DNA of 64,000 nt from Parvularculaceae bacterium (GCA_028284065.1 JANQSJ010000004.1:62001-126000), one strand, 5' to 3'; shown: positions 52,687-63,483, counted from the first letter of the stretch. Notes: a model not told the origin generated them from the sequence alone. A program made the numbers and translations.

Positions 52687-54435
52687 ATGGACGCGAAGCC
52701 GAAAAAAGATGCGAATGGCTATGCGCACCGAGGTGAGGCGTCCGGGAACGGCGCCGGCGCGGGCGGCGCGCCCGTCATGTCGCGCCTGCGCAAGGTATGG
52801 TCGGTCGGACCCTTTTATGACGCAAAGCTCAGCGGGCCTTCGCCCGACAGGTTCTTCTGCCATGCGCCTGACTATCGTCCCGCCCGTCCTGACGAAGGGC
52901 GCGCCGTCGCCGCGGGCCGGTTCGCCGCCGGACGAGAGGAAATCGATTGCGGCGATGATCCCACGGCGATTTTTGACCGCGCCGGCGCCGGGAGCGCGGT
53001 CTATGACGCCGTCCAGGGATGGCGTTGGCTCGCCGCGCTCGCCGCGCTCAAGGAAGACGGCGCCGCGCCTGCGCGCGACCTCGCTTCCGCCTGGTGCGAT
53101 CGCTTTGAGGATTGGTCGCCCGCAGCATGGTCGCCGGCGCTCGTAGGCGAACGCCTTATAAGGCTCTGCCAGCATGGCGATCTCGCGCTTGCGCGCGGCG
53201 ACGTCGTCTGGCGCAGCCGGCTGCTCACCGCGACGGCGCGGCAAACCCGGCATATTGCGCTTTGCGGCCACAAGGCGCCGGCCGCTTATGACCGCCTGAC
53301 CGCCGCGATCGCGCTTTGTCTCGCCGGGCTTTGCCTGCCCCATTGCGAAGAGCCGTTCGGGCGCGGGCTAGAGCTGCTGCGCCGCGAAGCCCGCCTGCAG
53401 CTGCGCCCCGACGGGGGGCATATCAGCCGCAATCCATCACGCCAGCTGGAGCTTGTCCTCCGCTTGCGGATGGTGGAGGAGGCGTTCAGACGGCGCGGCA
53501 TCGCGACGCCCGGCTTCCTCAGGCATCTGACCGCCCGCGCCGCCGACCATCTCGACATGTTCCGCCTTGGGGACGGACGGCTCGCGCCCTTTAATGGCGG
53601 TTATGAGGAAGACGAAGACGCAACGGGCGCAGCCGTGGGCCAGGGTGAAGGCGTCGCTGGCCCCGGCGGCTTCGCCAAATATTCCGGCTTTCAGCGCATC
53701 GATTCCGGCCGCGCAGCGCTCTTGGTCGATGTCGGCGCGCCGGATCTCCACGAGGACCCGCGGCGCGATCGCGGCCTTTATGGCGGCGGCGGAGCGTTTC
53801 ACTTCGCCATCGGCAAGGAGCGGCTAGTCGTCAATTGCGGCGCCGGCGAGCACCTGCCCGAGCCCTGGCCGGATGCGCTGCGACAGGCGGCGGCGCATTC
53901 GACCCTGTCGTTTGACGGCGCTGACGCGGGCGACGGCGGCGCGACGCCGTTCGGGCCGCCGGCGCATCGGCGCGCCGAGAATGACGAGGGGCAGCTTTTG
54001 GAGATCGAGCGGCCGTTCCGGACTATAGCCCCAGCGACCGCCGGCGGTGCGCCGGTTCCTTCCGGCGCGGCGCGGCGCGGGCACCTGCGGCGACTATTCC
54101 TGCGTCGCGGCGGCGGCGAGCTGATCGGCGAGGATGTGCTCTCTGGCGTCGAGACAGCGCGCCGCGGCCAGTGGCGCATCCGTTTCCATCTCCATCCCGC
54201 CGTCCGCGCCTCGCTCTCGCGAGACGGCCGCTCCGCGCTTGTCGTGCTGCCGTCGGGAGCCGGATGGCGGTTCCGCTCCAATGCGCGCGGACTTGCAATT
54301 GAGAAAAGCGTCTATTGCGGCGCGGGCGGCCCGCCGCAGGGCGCCGAACAGCTTGTCCTTTCCAGCGGCGGCTTGGAAGCGGCCGGCGACGACGATAGTA
54401 TCATCAAGTGGGGATGGAAGCGGGTCAGCGACTGA
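52687..54435 (+). CDS. Heparinase II/III family protein
   Basis: 582 residues. An alpha-toroid part (about 80-330) contains WRWLAALAALKEDGAAPARD and RQTRHIALCGHKAPAAYDRL. A beta-sandwich heparinase II/III domain follows, with DVGAPDLHEDPRRDRGLYGG, FHFAIGKERLVVNCGAGEHL and the conserved AAAHSTLSFDGADAG. The histidine in AHSTL is typical of the family. Alphaproteobacteria often carry such a gene between rpe and purH; it is presumed to act on a uronate-containing polysaccharide, though no signal peptide is visible. Substrate unknown. It starts twelve bases after rpe. Confidence 0.88.
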   Translation: MDAKPKKDANGYAHRGEASGNGAGAGGAPVMSRLRKVWSVGPFYDAKLSGPSPDRFFCHAPDYRPARPDEGRAVAAGRFAAGREEIDCGDDPTAIFDRAGAGSAVYDAVQGWRWLAALAALKEDGAAPARDLASAWCDRFEDWSPAAWSPALVGERLIRLCQHGDLALARGDVVWRSRLLTATARQTRHIALCGHKAPAAYDRLTAAIALCLAGLCLPHCEEPFGRGLELLRREARLQLRPDGGHISRNPSRQLELVLRLRMVEEAFRRRGIATPGFLRHLTARAADHLDMFRLGDGRLAPFNGGYEEDEDATGAAVGQGEGVAGPGGFAKYSGFQRIDSGRAALLVDVGAPDLHEDPRRDRGLYGGGGAFHFAIGKERLVVNCGAGEHLPEPWPDALRQAAAHSTLSFDGADAGDGGATPFGPPAHRRAENDEGQLLEIERPFRTIAPATAGGAPVPSGAARRGHLRRLFLRRGGGELIGEDVLSGVETARRGQWRIRFHLHPAVRASLSRDGRSALVVLPSGAGWRFRSNARGLAIEKSVYCGAGGPPQGAEQLVLSSGGLEAAGDDDSIIKWGWKRVSD

Positions 54436-54495
54436 CTGCGGGTCAGACGCTTGCGCGCTGGCTTACGCGGGTGCGCGGCGAAGGGAGTATGCGGT

Positions 54496-55698
54496 GTGTT
54501 TAAGTCGCTGATTGACGCCTTTCGACGAACGCCGGCGCGGCCGCGGCGCGACGTGACGTTCACCGACGAGGAAATCTCCGCGTTGATGCCGCGCCCGATG
54601 CGGCGGGTCGACCAGCGCGCGGCGCGCCGTCTGCTTGCGGGCAAGCGCGTCCTTATCACCGGCGCCGGCGGCACGATCGGCGCGGAGCTGGCGCGACAGG
54701 CGGCGGCCTTCGAACCGGCGCTCCTCGGCCTTCTCGATAACTCCGAATACAATCTCTACGAGATCGATCTCGAAATGCGGGAGGCGGGCGCGGAGCCCTT
54801 CCTGTTTACGTCGCTGACGGACATGTGCCGTACGGAGCATCTCCATGCGGTGTTCGAGCGCGTCAAACCCGAAGTCGTCATCCACGCAGCTGCCTTCAAG
54901 CACGTTCCCATCGTCGAGCAGAATAGGTGCGCAGGCGCACTGACGAATGTCATGGGCGCGAAAGCGGTGTTCGACGCCGCGATTGAACAGAGCGCGGAGT
55001 CGGTCGTCTTCATCTCAACCGACAAGGCGGTCAATCCGACGAGCTTCATGGGCGCCACGAAACGGATCGCCGAACTCTATGCCCAGGCGCTTGACGTCGC
55101 GCAGAACGAGACGCGCTTCGTCACGGTGCGTTTCGGCAATGTGCTCGGCTCGACCGGCTCGGTCGCGCCTCTTTTTGCGCGTCAGATAGCGCGGGGCGGT
55201 CCGGTGACGGTGACGCATCCTGACATTCAGCGCTTCTTCATGACCACGAAGGAGGCGGTGCGGCTCGTGCTCCAGGCGGCGAGCCTTGAGCGCGGCAATG
55301 AGTCGATCGTCGCCCATGACGGGCGCATTTTTGTCCTCGACATGGGCGAGCCGGTGCGGATTCTCGATCTCGCCAAGCGGATGATCGAATGGAAAGGCCT
55401 GACGCCCGGCAAGGACATCGAAATCCGCTTTTCGGGGCTGCGCCCGGGAGAAAAACTCTTCGAGGAGCTTTTTCTTGATACGGACAAGCTGATCAACACC
55501 GGCGCTGACGGCGTGCTTCTCGCATCGCCGGCGATGATCGATCTGCCGCTCCTGAACCCCCGTCTCGCGGACGTCATCGAGTGCGCGCAGTCGGGCGACC
55601 GCGATGGCCTCGACGAGGCGGTGCATCACCTGGTGCCGGAATTCAGCCCCGCGGTGGAGGTTGGCCTCGGCGCAGACGAGGAGCCGTCGAAACCCTGA
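54496..55698 (+). CDS. Soluble CapD/FlaA1-like SDR, polysaccharide biosynthesis
   Basis: 400 residues starting at GTG 54496, with AGGGAG eight bases upstream; an in-frame ATG at 54451 adds 15 residues without a ribosome binding site. The NAD-binding motif is VLITGAGGTIGAELARQ (about 51-67); the active-site block is FISTDKAVNPTSFMGATKR, where Met replaces the usual SDR tyrosine as in UDP-GlcNAc 4,6-dehydratases; GLRPGEKLFEELF near the end is family-specific. It lacks the N-terminal membrane domain of full-length CapD/WbpM proteins, so it resembles the short FlaA1/PseB-like forms but has about 45 extra N-terminal residues. Expected role: C4/C6 (or C5) modification of a UDP-HexNAc for surface glycan. 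Confidence 0.88.
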   Translation: MFKSLIDAFRRTPARPRRDVTFTDEEISALMPRPMRRVDQRAARRLLAGKRVLITGAGGTIGAELARQAAAFEPALLGLLDNSEYNLYEIDLEMREAGAEPFLFTSLTDMCRTEHLHAVFERVKPEVVIHAAAFKHVPIVEQNRCAGALTNVMGAKAVFDAAIEQSAESVVFISTDKAVNPTSFMGATKRIAELYAQALDVAQNETRFVTVRFGNVLGSTGSVAPLFARQIARGGPVTVTHPDIQRFFMTTKEAVRLVLQAASLERGNESIVAHDGRIFVLDMGEPVRILDLAKRMIEWKGLTPGKDIEIRFSGLRPGEKLFEELFLDTDKLINTGADGVLLASPAMIDLPLLNPRLADVIECAQSGDRDGLDEAVHHLVPEFSPAVEVGLGADEEPSKP

Positions 55699-55883
55699 CG
55701 ATCGACGGGCCTGACTTTAGTCCTGAAATCGCTATGCGCGGGCCCCGCGACTCACGGCAGATATGGCCTCCGGCCGCTCGGCGCGGCGATCCGGACTCTA
55801 GTTCCGCCCGTATTACGTTTGCCGAACATCGCGCCGCCCCATGGTATCATTCCGGATACGGGTTCAGCCTCTAAGGACAATGC

Positions 55884-57467
55884 ATGCAAGGTCTCGTCGC
55901 CGTGAAACGCGCCATTCTGTCCGTGTCCGACAAGTCCGGCCTCGCCGAATTCGGCGCGCGTCTTGCCGGCGCAGGCGTTGAGCTCATCTCCACCGGCGGC
56001 ACCGCGGCCCACCTTCGCGACGCCGGGCTCGCCGTCGCGGACGTATCAGAGATCACCGGTTTCCCGGAGATGATGGATGGCCGTGTGAAGACGCTGCACC
56101 CGCGGATACACGGCGGCATTCTGGCCAACCGGGACGACGCCGGGCACGTCGCGTCCATGGAGTCGGAGGGCGCGCCGTCGATCGATCTCGTCGTCGTAAA
56201 TCTCTACCCCTTCGAGGCGACCGTCGAGGCGCAAGCCGACGCTCAGCATACGATCGAGAATATAGATATCGGCGGTCCGGCGATGATCCGGGCGGCGGCG
56301 AAGAACCACGCCCATGTGGCGGTGGTCGTCGACGTGGAGGATTATGCCGCCGTCGCCGACGAGATAGAAAAGACAGGAGGGCTATCGGCGGATACGCGGC
56401 GGCGGCTTGCCGCCGACGCCTTCGCCCGGACAACGGCCTATGACGCGGCGATCGCGGGCTGGTTTGCAAGCCGCATCGGCGATGAGACGCCGCGTCGCGC
56501 CGCGCTCGCCGGCGCGCGCGCGCAATCGCTGCGCTACGGCGAAAACCCGCATCAGTCTGCCGGGTTCTACCATGTCGCGCCGACGCGGCCCGGCGTCGCC
56601 ACTGCGCGCCAGATTCAGGGCAAGGAGCTTTCCTACAACAACCTCAATGACACGAATGCGGCTTTTGAGCTTGTCGCCGAGTTTGATCCGTCGCGCCCGG
56701 CGATTGCGATCATCAAGCACGCCAACCCCTGCGGCGTCGCAGTGGGGGACACGCTCGTCGATGCGCACGCGATGGCGCTGCGCTGCGATCCGGTTTCGGC
56801 GTTTGGCGGCGTCGTGGCCGTCAACCGACTCCTTGACCGCGCCGCGGCCGAAGCGATCGCGGCGGTTTTCACCGAGGTCGTCATCGCCCCCGATGCCGAC
56901 GATGAGGCGCTCGAGATATTTTCGCGCAAGAAAAACCTGCGCCTTCTTCTCGCTGGCGGCCTGCCGGACCCGGCCGCGCCGGGCGTCGTCGTGACGCCCG
57001 TCGCTGGCGGCTTTCTGCGTCAGAGCCGCGACGACGCCCGCGTCGGCGCGGAGGACCTGAAGATCGTCACCAAGCGCGCGCCGACGCAAAGCGAGATCCG
57101 CGACATGATCTTCGCTTTCCGCGTGGCGAAGCACGTAAAGTCGAACGCCATCGTCTACGCCAGAAACGAGGCCACCGTTGGCGTCGGGGCGGGACAGATG
57201 AGCCGGCTCGATTCAAGTCGCATCGCCGCGCGCAAGGCTGAGGACGCCGCCATCGAAGCGGGCCTTAAGGACCCGCTGACGGTCGGGTCAGTCGTCGCAT
57301 CGGACGCTTTTTTTCCGTTTGCGGACGGCATGATCGCGGCGGTCGAGGCCGGCGCGCGCGCCGTCATTCAGCCGGGCGGCTCAATCCGCGATGAGGAGGT
57401 GATCGCCGCCGCTGACGAGGCCGGCGTCGCCATGGTGTTCACCGGCGTCCGCCACTTCCGCCATTAG
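55884..57467 (+). CDS. purH: Bifunctional AICAR transformylase/IMP cyclohydrolase
   Basis: 527 residues, catalysing the last two steps of IMP synthesis. The N-terminal cyclohydrolase (MGS-like) domain shows [35 protein letters not shown] and [18 protein letters not shown]. The C-terminal transformylase has [49 protein letters not shown] and [11 protein letters not shown]. It stands 185 bases after the CapD-like gene, so it may have its own promoter. No riboswitch was recognised upstream. Confidence 0.97.
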   Translation: MQGLVAVKRAILSVSDKSGLAEFGARLAGAGVELISTGGTAAHLRDAGLAVADVSEITGFPEMMDGRVKTLHPRIHGGILANRDDAGHVASMESEGAPSIDLVVVNLYPFEATVEAQADAQHTIENIDIGGPAMIRAAAKNHAHVAVVVDVEDYAAVADEIEKTGGLSADTRRRLAADAFARTTAYDAAIAGWFASRIGDETPRRAALAGARAQSLRYGENPHQSAGFYHVAPTRPGVATARQIQGKELSYNNLNDTNAAFELVAEFDPSRPAIAIIKHANPCGVAVGDTLVDAHAMALRCDPVSAFGGVVAVNRLLDRAAAEAIAAVFTEVVIAPDADDEALEIFSRKKNLRLLLAGGLPDPAAPGVVVTPVAGGFLRQSRDDARVGAEDLKIVTKRAPTQSEIRDMIFAFRVAKHVKSNAIVYARNEATVGVGAGQMSRLDSSRIAARKAEDAAIEAGLKDPLTVGSVVASDAFFPFADGMIAAVEAGARAVIQPGGSIRDEEVIAAADEAGVAMVFTGVRHFRH

Positions 57468-57488
57468 CGGCGCGCCCGGCGCTCCGGG

Positions 57489-60400
57489 TCACGCCAGCGT
57501 ATGCCGACGCCGGGTGCGGTCGACGAGCTCGGCGAGTTTCTGATCGAACAGCGTGACCTTGCCGACGCCTGGATTGCTCGTCGGGTCAAGGCTATCCGTA
57601 TACTCCTCAAACTGGACAACGAGCGCGTCATGGGCTTCGCGCCACTGGCCAATAAGGTCGTGCGCCCAGCCGTCGCCTGGCGTTTGCGGGGCCTCGCCCG
57701 CGAACTGCGCCGCGTTTGCGGCGAGGCCGATCTGCCGGTCGATAAGGCAGTCGGTGAGGCGGCGCATGGCGAGGCGATCGAAATGCTGCTTTAGACGCTG
57801 CCCGCGCGCCGCGTCATAGACGCTTTCCACGTGGAATGTGTCGCCGGCGGCGAAGAAGAGCGCGCCAGCATGCGCCGGCCGCCAGCCAGTCCGCCGGGAG
57901 AGGACGATGATCGGCATCGCAAAATGCAGGATCGGCAGCAGCGCCGCTTCGGCGGCGAGGTCGTCGGTCGCGCCTTTTTCGCGCCAGTCTTCCGTCCGCC
58001 GCCTGACCGCTTCGGCGCTTGTCTTGCTGAGGAGCGATGGCGCCGTCTCGCGCAGTTCTGAGAAGGCGTCCCTGTACGCGCTGACGAGCCCTTCGATTCC
58101 GCCGGTGTCGATGGCGTCGAGCGCTTCTGGTTCACGCAGGAGTTGGTAGACGACTTCCGACAGTAAGGTCGACGCAGCGCCGTAAAGCTCGGTCTGCGTC
58201 TCGGCGGGCGCGCGCGCGTCGAGCGCGTCAACTGCGCCGGCGAAGGCGCCGAGGTCGAGAATCTGCCGGCCGCCTTCATAAGCGAGCGCGATTTGCGGCA
58301 GCCGCGCGCCTGTCGCCTCCGCCGCCCTCTGGGCGAAGGCCGCCCCGCAGGTGTTGACAATTTCGTTGGAGAGGCGCGTCGCAATGATTTCCCTGCGCAG
58401 GCGATGGCCCTTCAGCGCGCGTTCATACGCATGCAAACGCGCCGGGAAGTAGGCCGACAGCTCACTGTCCAGGGCAGGGTCGTCCGGGACCTTCGATGCG
58501 ACGATCGCATCGAAAAGCTCCATCTTCGCATAGGCGAGAAGGACCGACAGCTCCGGCCGCGAAAGCCCGGTCCCGCCCTGGCGCATCGCCGCAAGAAGCT
58601 TGTCGTCCGGCAGGTCCTCGATGTCGCGGTCGAGACGGCCTTCGCGTTCCAGCGCCGCCATCATCCGCGCGTGCGCGTCGAGGTCTCGGGCGGCGTGAGC
58701 CTGCATCGAGGTCAGCGCGCGCGTCTGCTGGTAATTGTTGCGCAGGACATGCTCCGCCACCGTCTCCGTCATGTCCCGGAGAAGGTCGGCGCGGGCGTCG
58801 GCCTCAAGTTCGCCGCCTTCGATGGCGGAGGAGAGAAGTATCTTGATATTTACTTCGTGGTCAGAAGAGTCAACGCCCGCGGAGTTGTCGATCGCGTCTG
58901 TATTGATGCGTCCGCCCGCCCGCGCAAATGCGATGCGCGCTTTTTGGGTCAGGCCGAGATTTGCGCCTTCGCCGACGACTTTCATGTTCATGTCTTCGGC
59001 GTCAATGCGAATGGCGTTGTTCGCCCGATCGCCGACGCGCCAGTTTTCCTCTGTCGACGCCTTGAAATAGGTGCCGATGCCGCCGAGCCAGAAGAGCTCC
59101 ACGTCCGCCTTCAGGATCGCCCGGATGATGTCGTTTGGCGCTGCATGCGCGGCGTCAATCCGTAAGAGCGCGCGCATCTCCGCGCTTAGAGGCGCCGACT
59201 TCGCCGCCCGCGAGAACACGCCGCCGCCCTTGGATATCAAGGATGCGTCATAGTCGTTCCACGAAGAGCGCGGCATGTCGAAGAGGCGCTTACGCTCCGT
59301 CCACGATGTTTCCGGGTCCGGGTCGGGATCAATGAAGATGTCGCGATGATCGAACGCGGCGACGAGCTTCGTCTTGCGGGAGAGAAGCATGCCATTGCCG
59401 AATACATCGCCCGACATGTCGCCGACGCCGGCCGCGGTGAATGGCTCGGCCTGGATATCCTTGCCGATCTCGCGGAAATGCCGCTTCACCGCCTCCCACG
59501 CGCCGCGGGCGGTGATGCCCATCGCCTTATGGTCGTAGCCTTGCGAGCCGCCCGACGCGAAGGCGTCGCCGAGCCAGAAGCCGTACTCCTCCGAAATCGC
59601 ATTGGCGGTGTCGGAGAAAGTCGCCGTGCCCTTGTCCGCCGCGACGACGAGGTAGGGGTCGGGCTCGTCCCAAGCGACAACGTTCGGCGGCGGCATCGTT
59701 TCTCCGCCGACAATGTTGTCGGTGAGGTCGAGAAGGCCGCGAATGAACTCTGAATAGGCGGCGCGCCCTTCCTCGAACACCGCCGCCCGATCGCCGTCGG
59801 GCAGTTGCTTGGGATAGAAACCGCCCTTTGCGCCGGACGGCACGATGACGGCGTTTTTGACGCGCTGCGCTTTGACAAGACCCAGCACTTCGGTGCGGAA
59901 ATCCTCGCGTCGGTCGGACCAGCGCAGGCCGCCGCGGGCGACCGGGCCGAAGCGCAGGTGGACGCCATCGACGCGCGGGCCGGAGACGAAAATCTCGCGG
60001 TGCGGTTTCGGGTCCGGCGCCTCGGTCAATCGCTTCGTGTCGATCTTGAACGAGATATAGGGCTTTGGCTCGCCGCCGGGCCCACGCTGGTAAAAGTTTG
60101 TACGCGTCGTGGCGTCGAAGAAATTCAGAAAGCGACGAATGATGCGGTCTTCGTCGAGGCTATGGACGTCTTCAAGGCCATCGGTGACGAGGTCCGTCGC
60201 GGCTTTCTGCGCCGACGCCCGCGACTTCATGTCCGGCGGCCCGTTGGGGTCGAACCGCGCCTTGAACACCTCGATCAGCCCCCGCGCAATCGTCGGGTGC
60301 CGCGCAAGCGTTTCTTCAATATAGCCTTGCGAGGCCGGAAACTCCGTCTGCAGCGCATGGCGCGCCGCTGCGCGCAGGACCGCCGCCTCGCGCCAGCCAA

Positions 60401-62393
60401 GGCCCGCCTGCACAATCAGCGCGTTGAAGCCGTCATCTTCAGCCTGGCCATTGAGCACGGCGAGAAAGGCCGCCTTCAGCTTGTCCCTGACGGCGTCAAG
60501 GTCGATCGGCCGGCCGCTGCGCTCTTCGACGTAAAAGTCATTGATCTCAAAAACCGCGTCGAGGTCGGCCGGGCGAATGCGGTCGCCTGTCTCGGCGATC
60601 ACCTTGAGCCCCAGATTCTCCATTTTCGGAATGAGGTCGGAGAGGTGGAAGTGCGCGTTTCTGGAATAAAGGCGGATGCGCAGCGCGTGCGATGGCTCGC
60701 CCGGGGTGCGATAGACGGCTAGGTCAGCGAGATTATCGCCGAGCGCCTCAATGGCGCCGATGTCCGCGATCGCCTGCCCGGGATCGTTCGCCTCGCGGTA
60801 GCGCGCGTCGAAGGCGCGCTCATACCTGTTGAAGAGAGCGGTCGACGTCGCTCCCTGATTGTCGGCGCGCATGGCGTCGAGCAATGCGTCGGACCAGTTG
60901 CGCGTGATCTCGCGCAGCTCGCGCGTCAACTCCTCAACGCCCGGCCCTTCCGGCGCGCCTGGATTAATGCCGATGATATAGTGCACACGGACGAGCGCCG
61001 CGTCGCCGAAATGCGGGCTAAATGCCGCCACCCAGCCTTCGAACGTTTCGGCGAGCAGCTCCCCGATTTGTTCACGGATGGACGAAGAGAAGCGATCACG
61101 GGGAATAAAAACAAGGGCGGAGACAAAGCGGTCGAACCTGTCGCGTCGAAGGAAAAGTTTCGTGCGCGGACGCTTGAAGAGCCGCAGGACGCCAAGCGCA
61201 GTCTTGCGCAGGGAGTCGATGTCGCTCTGAAACATTTCGTCGCGCGGAAACGTCTCCAGAATGTTGAGGACGGCCTTCTCATTGTGCCCGCCCGGCACGA
61301 AGCCGGCGCCTTCCGCGATGCGGCGCACCTTCGCGCGCAAAAGCGGAATGTCCGATGCGGGTCGATTATAGGCGTCTGCGGTGAAGAGGCCGACAAAGCG
61401 CTCTTCCCCCGTAATCCGTCCGTCAACAGAATAAGATTTAACGCCGAGATAATCCATGTGCACGCGTCGGTGCACGCTTGACTTGGCGTTCGCCTTGGCG
61501 ACGAGGATCGGTTCGCCCGACTGCATGAAGTCGAGCACCTGCGGCGATGGCGTGCCGTCATCAAGATAGGTGGACTTAAGGATGCGCTTTTCCGGATCCC
61601 TTGCTATCCCTAGATCGCCGCTCGCGTCGCGCTCGAATGTCGGCGCGCCGTCCGCGTTCGAATAGCGGTATCGCCGGACGCCAAGGAATGCGAAGCGATT
61701 GTCCCACAGCCATTTCAGGAACTCGATCGCCTCGCGCAGTTCTTCGCGATCGACGCCGAGCGGTCGCGTGCGTTCAAGCTGAGCGATGCACGCGGCGAGG
61801 CGCGCGCGCATCGGCTCCCAGTCGGCGACCGCGAGCCCCACATCCTCGAGCACCCGTTCGATTTCGGCGCGCAATTCGTTGAGCTCATTCGCGTCGACCG
61901 GCGGGTCCATCTCGGCGCGGATCATCGCTTCGCGCAGGGCGCATCCGTCGGCCGGCGCGCATCGGCGCCCGTCTTGGTCGCGGCAGACGTCGATGACGGC
62001 GTTGACGAAAAACGACACCGGCCGGCCGGCGTCGGCGAGCGCGCCGGTGATCGAATCGACAAGAAACGGCTTGTCCTCGGTGGCGATTTCAAGCGCCATG
62101 CGCGCGGGCCGATCTGCGCCCGCCGGTTCGAGGGTCAGCGAGACGATGTCGCCATCGGACGCGCGAATCTCCGTCGCCGACCAGAAGGCTATCGCCCGTT
62201 CAAGGAGCCGCGCCGGATCGTCCCAATTGGCGTCATCGCCCGTGGCGTAATAGACAATCTGGTGCAGGAGGCTCTCAAAGCCAGGCTCAATGTCGCCCCC
62301 GCCATTGCGCGGCGTACCGGCCGCGCCCGCCGCGAGCGACAGCGCTCGCCCTAGGATTTCGCGGTCCTCCACCGACGTGAAGCCTTCCGCCAT
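57489..62393 (-). CDS. gdhZ: Large NAD-specific glutamate dehydrogenase
   Basis: 1,634 residues from the start at 62393 (MAEGFTSVEDRE), where GGAAGG lies ten bases upstream; an in-frame ATG at 62432 has no such site. This is the 180-kDa type: a long N-terminal region with ACT-like and helical parts (about 1-700), then the catalytic dehydrogenase core (RGGLRWSDRREDFRTEVLGL, VIVPSGAKGGFYPKQL, NDIIRAILKADVELFWLGGI), and a C-terminal helical domain. It deaminates glutamate to 2-oxoglutarate with NAD, feeding amino acid carbon into the TCA cycle. In Caulobacter the orthologue (GdhZ) also slows cell division by acting on FtsZ; this is known there and only possible here. Convergent with purH. Confidence 0.95.
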   Translation of the reverse strand: MAEGFTSVEDREILGRALSLAAGAAGTPRNGGGDIEPGFESLLHQIVYYATGDDANWDDPARLLERAIAFWSATEIRASDGDIVSLTLEPAGADRPARMALEIATEDKPFLVDSITGALADAGRPVSFFVNAVIDVCRDQDGRRCAPADGCALREAMIRAEMDPPVDANELNELRAEIERVLEDVGLAVADWEPMRARLAACIAQLERTRPLGVDREELREAIEFLKWLWDNRFAFLGVRRYRYSNADGAPTFERDASGDLGIARDPEKRILKSTYLDDGTPSPQVLDFMQSGEPILVAKANAKSSVHRRVHMDYLGVKSYSVDGRITGEERFVGLFTADAYNRPASDIPLLRAKVRRIAEGAGFVPGGHNEKAVLNILETFPRDEMFQSDIDSLRKTALGVLRLFKRPRTKLFLRRDRFDRFVSALVFIPRDRFSSSIREQIGELLAETFEGWVAAFSPHFGDAALVRVHYIIGINPGAPEGPGVEELTRELREITRNWSDALLDAMRADNQGATSTALFNRYERAFDARYREANDPGQAIADIGAIEALGDNLADLAVYRTPGEPSHALRIRLYSRNAHFHLSDLIPKMENLGLKVIAETGDRIRPADLDAVFEINDFYVEERSGRPIDLDAVRDKLKAAFLAVLNGQAEDDGFNALIVQAGLGWREAAVLRAAARHALQTEFPASQGYIEETLARHPTIARGLIEVFKARFDPNGPPDMKSRASAQKAATDLVTDGLEDVHSLDEDRIIRRFLNFFDATTRTNFYQRGPGGEPKPYISFKIDTKRLTEAPDPKPHREIFVSGPRVDGVHLRFGPVARGGLRWSDRREDFRTEVLGLVKAQRVKNAVIVPSGAKGGFYPKQLPDGDRAAVFEEGRAAYSEFIRGLLDLTDNIVGGETMPPPNVVAWDEPDPYLVVAADKGTATFSDTANAISEEYGFWLGDAFASGGSQGYDHKAMGITARGAWEAVKRHFREIGKDIQAEPFTAAGVGDMSGDVFGNGMLLSRKTKLVAAFDHRDIFIDPDPDPETSWTERKRLFDMPRSSWNDYDASLISKGGGVFSRAAKSAPLSAEMRALLRIDAAHAAPNDIIRAILKADVELFWLGGIGTYFKASTEENWRVGDRANNAIRIDAEDMNMKVVGEGANLGLTQKARIAFARAGGRINTDAIDNSAGVDSSDHEVNIKILLSSAIEGGELEADARADLLRDMTETVAEHVLRNNYQQTRALTSMQAHAARDLDAHARMMAALEREGRLDRDIEDLPDDKLLAAMRQGGTGLSRPELSVLLAYAKMELFDAIVASKVPDDPALDSELSAYFPARLHAYERALKGHRLRREIIATRLSNEIVNTCGAAFAQRAAEATGARLPQIALAYEGGRQILDLGAFAGAVDALDARAPAETQTELYGAASTLLSEVVYQLLREPEALDAIDTGGIEGLVSAYRDAFSELRETAPSLLSKTSAEAVRRRTEDWREKGATDDLAAEAALLPILHFAMPIIVLSRRTGWRPAHAGALFFAAGDTFHVESVYDAARGQRLKQHFDRLAMRRLTDCLIDRQIGLAANAAQFAGEAPQTPGDGWAHDLIGQWREAHDALVVQFEEYTDSLDPTSNPGVGKVTLFDQKLAELVDRTRRRHTLA

Positions 62394-62655
62394 GGCTATT
62401 GATCCTTCCACCTCACTAGCGCGTCGCGTCATCGGCCGATTTCGGGAAGGGGCGCGCCGTTGTCTATGTGCCGTCAGGCGCCGGGCGGCGCCACAACTCT
62501 GTCGGCGGCGGGCCGAACGCGGGGATGGCGTTCGTCAATCGTCGCCTGCTTCGCCACGCCTAGCACGGACGAGTTGCTATTTCACGAAGAGCCGGCGGCC
62601 CTTCGCAGTTCATTCCTGGGGCGGATTTGACGCCTAAAGGGCTATCGGACCGGGG

Positions 62656-63399
62656 TCAGGCGCGCGCCGCGGGCGCAGGCCGCGGCAGGGCCTCCCGCGG
62701 CGGGGCTTCGCTGCGGCGCGGCATGCGGCTGCGCGGATGGGCGCCGGCCGCTGCGATGCGCGCCGTGTCCGCCGCATGCGCGACAATGGCGAGGCCGGAT
62801 GCGGCCAGAAGGGCGGCGGACGCCGCCAATAGCGGGGCGTCTCCGATCGCGCGTGACGCCGCAAGGGCGACGAACAGGATAGCCGGCGCGGAGATGCTAA
62901 GCGCGCTCGCCCGGTGGGCGCGGTGGAACCAGCCTGCGGCCGGCGCCGCGACGGCGATCGCCAGGATGACGGCCGGGGCCGCAGGGGCGTCGACCCCGCG
63001 CGCATTCAGCAGGATCGCGCCCGCGCCAACTGCCGCGCTTAGCGCCGCAAGGCTTGCCGTATAGTTCGCCCGCCAACGGAATGGCCGCCCGGCGATTTTT
63101 TCGCCGCGGCGAAAGGTCCTGCGCAGCCGGCCGCTGGCGTAGGCGGTGAAGAAGACGAGCGCGATCCAGACGGCGGCGCGTTCGGGCTGCGCGCCGGCGA
63201 ACAGCGTTGCGCTTGCCGCGCTCGCGCCAACGAGGATTGCGAGGCCGACGTCGCCGCGCCGCGAGAGTTCGTCGATGAGGTGCAGTTGCGCCGCCCGCGA
63301 CGGGCGCCTGGCGCTGCGGCTTCGGATCGCGCCGCCGACGTCCGCCGCCGCCGCCTGCAGGCCGCGCACATCGTAGCGTTTCTTGACGCCGACCTTCAT
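62656..63399 (-). CDS. Multi-pass membrane protein under a CtrA-type box, unknown
   Basis: 247 residues from the start at 63399 (MKVGVKKRYDVRG). A basic N-terminal 40 residues (RSRSARRPSRAAQLHLIDEL) is followed by about six transmembrane segments (for example GLAILVGASAASATLFAG, AAVWIALVFFTAYASG, ALSAAVGAGAILLNA, APAVILAIAVAAPAAGW) and a Pro/Arg-rich C-terminal tail. The order (cytosolic basic part, then helices) resembles the membrane part of sensor proteins, but no kinase or GGDEF domain follows. I do not recognise a family. A CtrA box and a perfect inverted repeat lie upstream. Confidence 0.6.
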   Translation of the reverse strand: MKVGVKKRYDVRGLQAAAADVGGAIRSRSARRPSRAAQLHLIDELSRRGDVGLAILVGASAASATLFAGAQPERAAVWIALVFFTAYASGRLRRTFRRGEKIAGRPFRWRANYTASLAALSAAVGAGAILLNARGVDAPAAPAVILAIAVAAPAAGWFHRAHRASALSISAPAILFVALAASRAIGDAPLLAASAALLAASGLAIVAHAADTARIAAAGAHPRSRMPRRSEAPPREALPRPAPAARA

Positions 63400-63483
63400 C
63401 GCTGACCTCGAATTGTTTCGATTGCGCAATTCGCATCGACCGATTTGGCGCACGCGGCAATCGGCCGACGAGGCCGCCCGCGA

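Noticed and set aside
55699-55883. Possible purine riboswitch upstream of purH.
   Set aside because: No conserved purine-aptamer core or PurR-like palindrome found.
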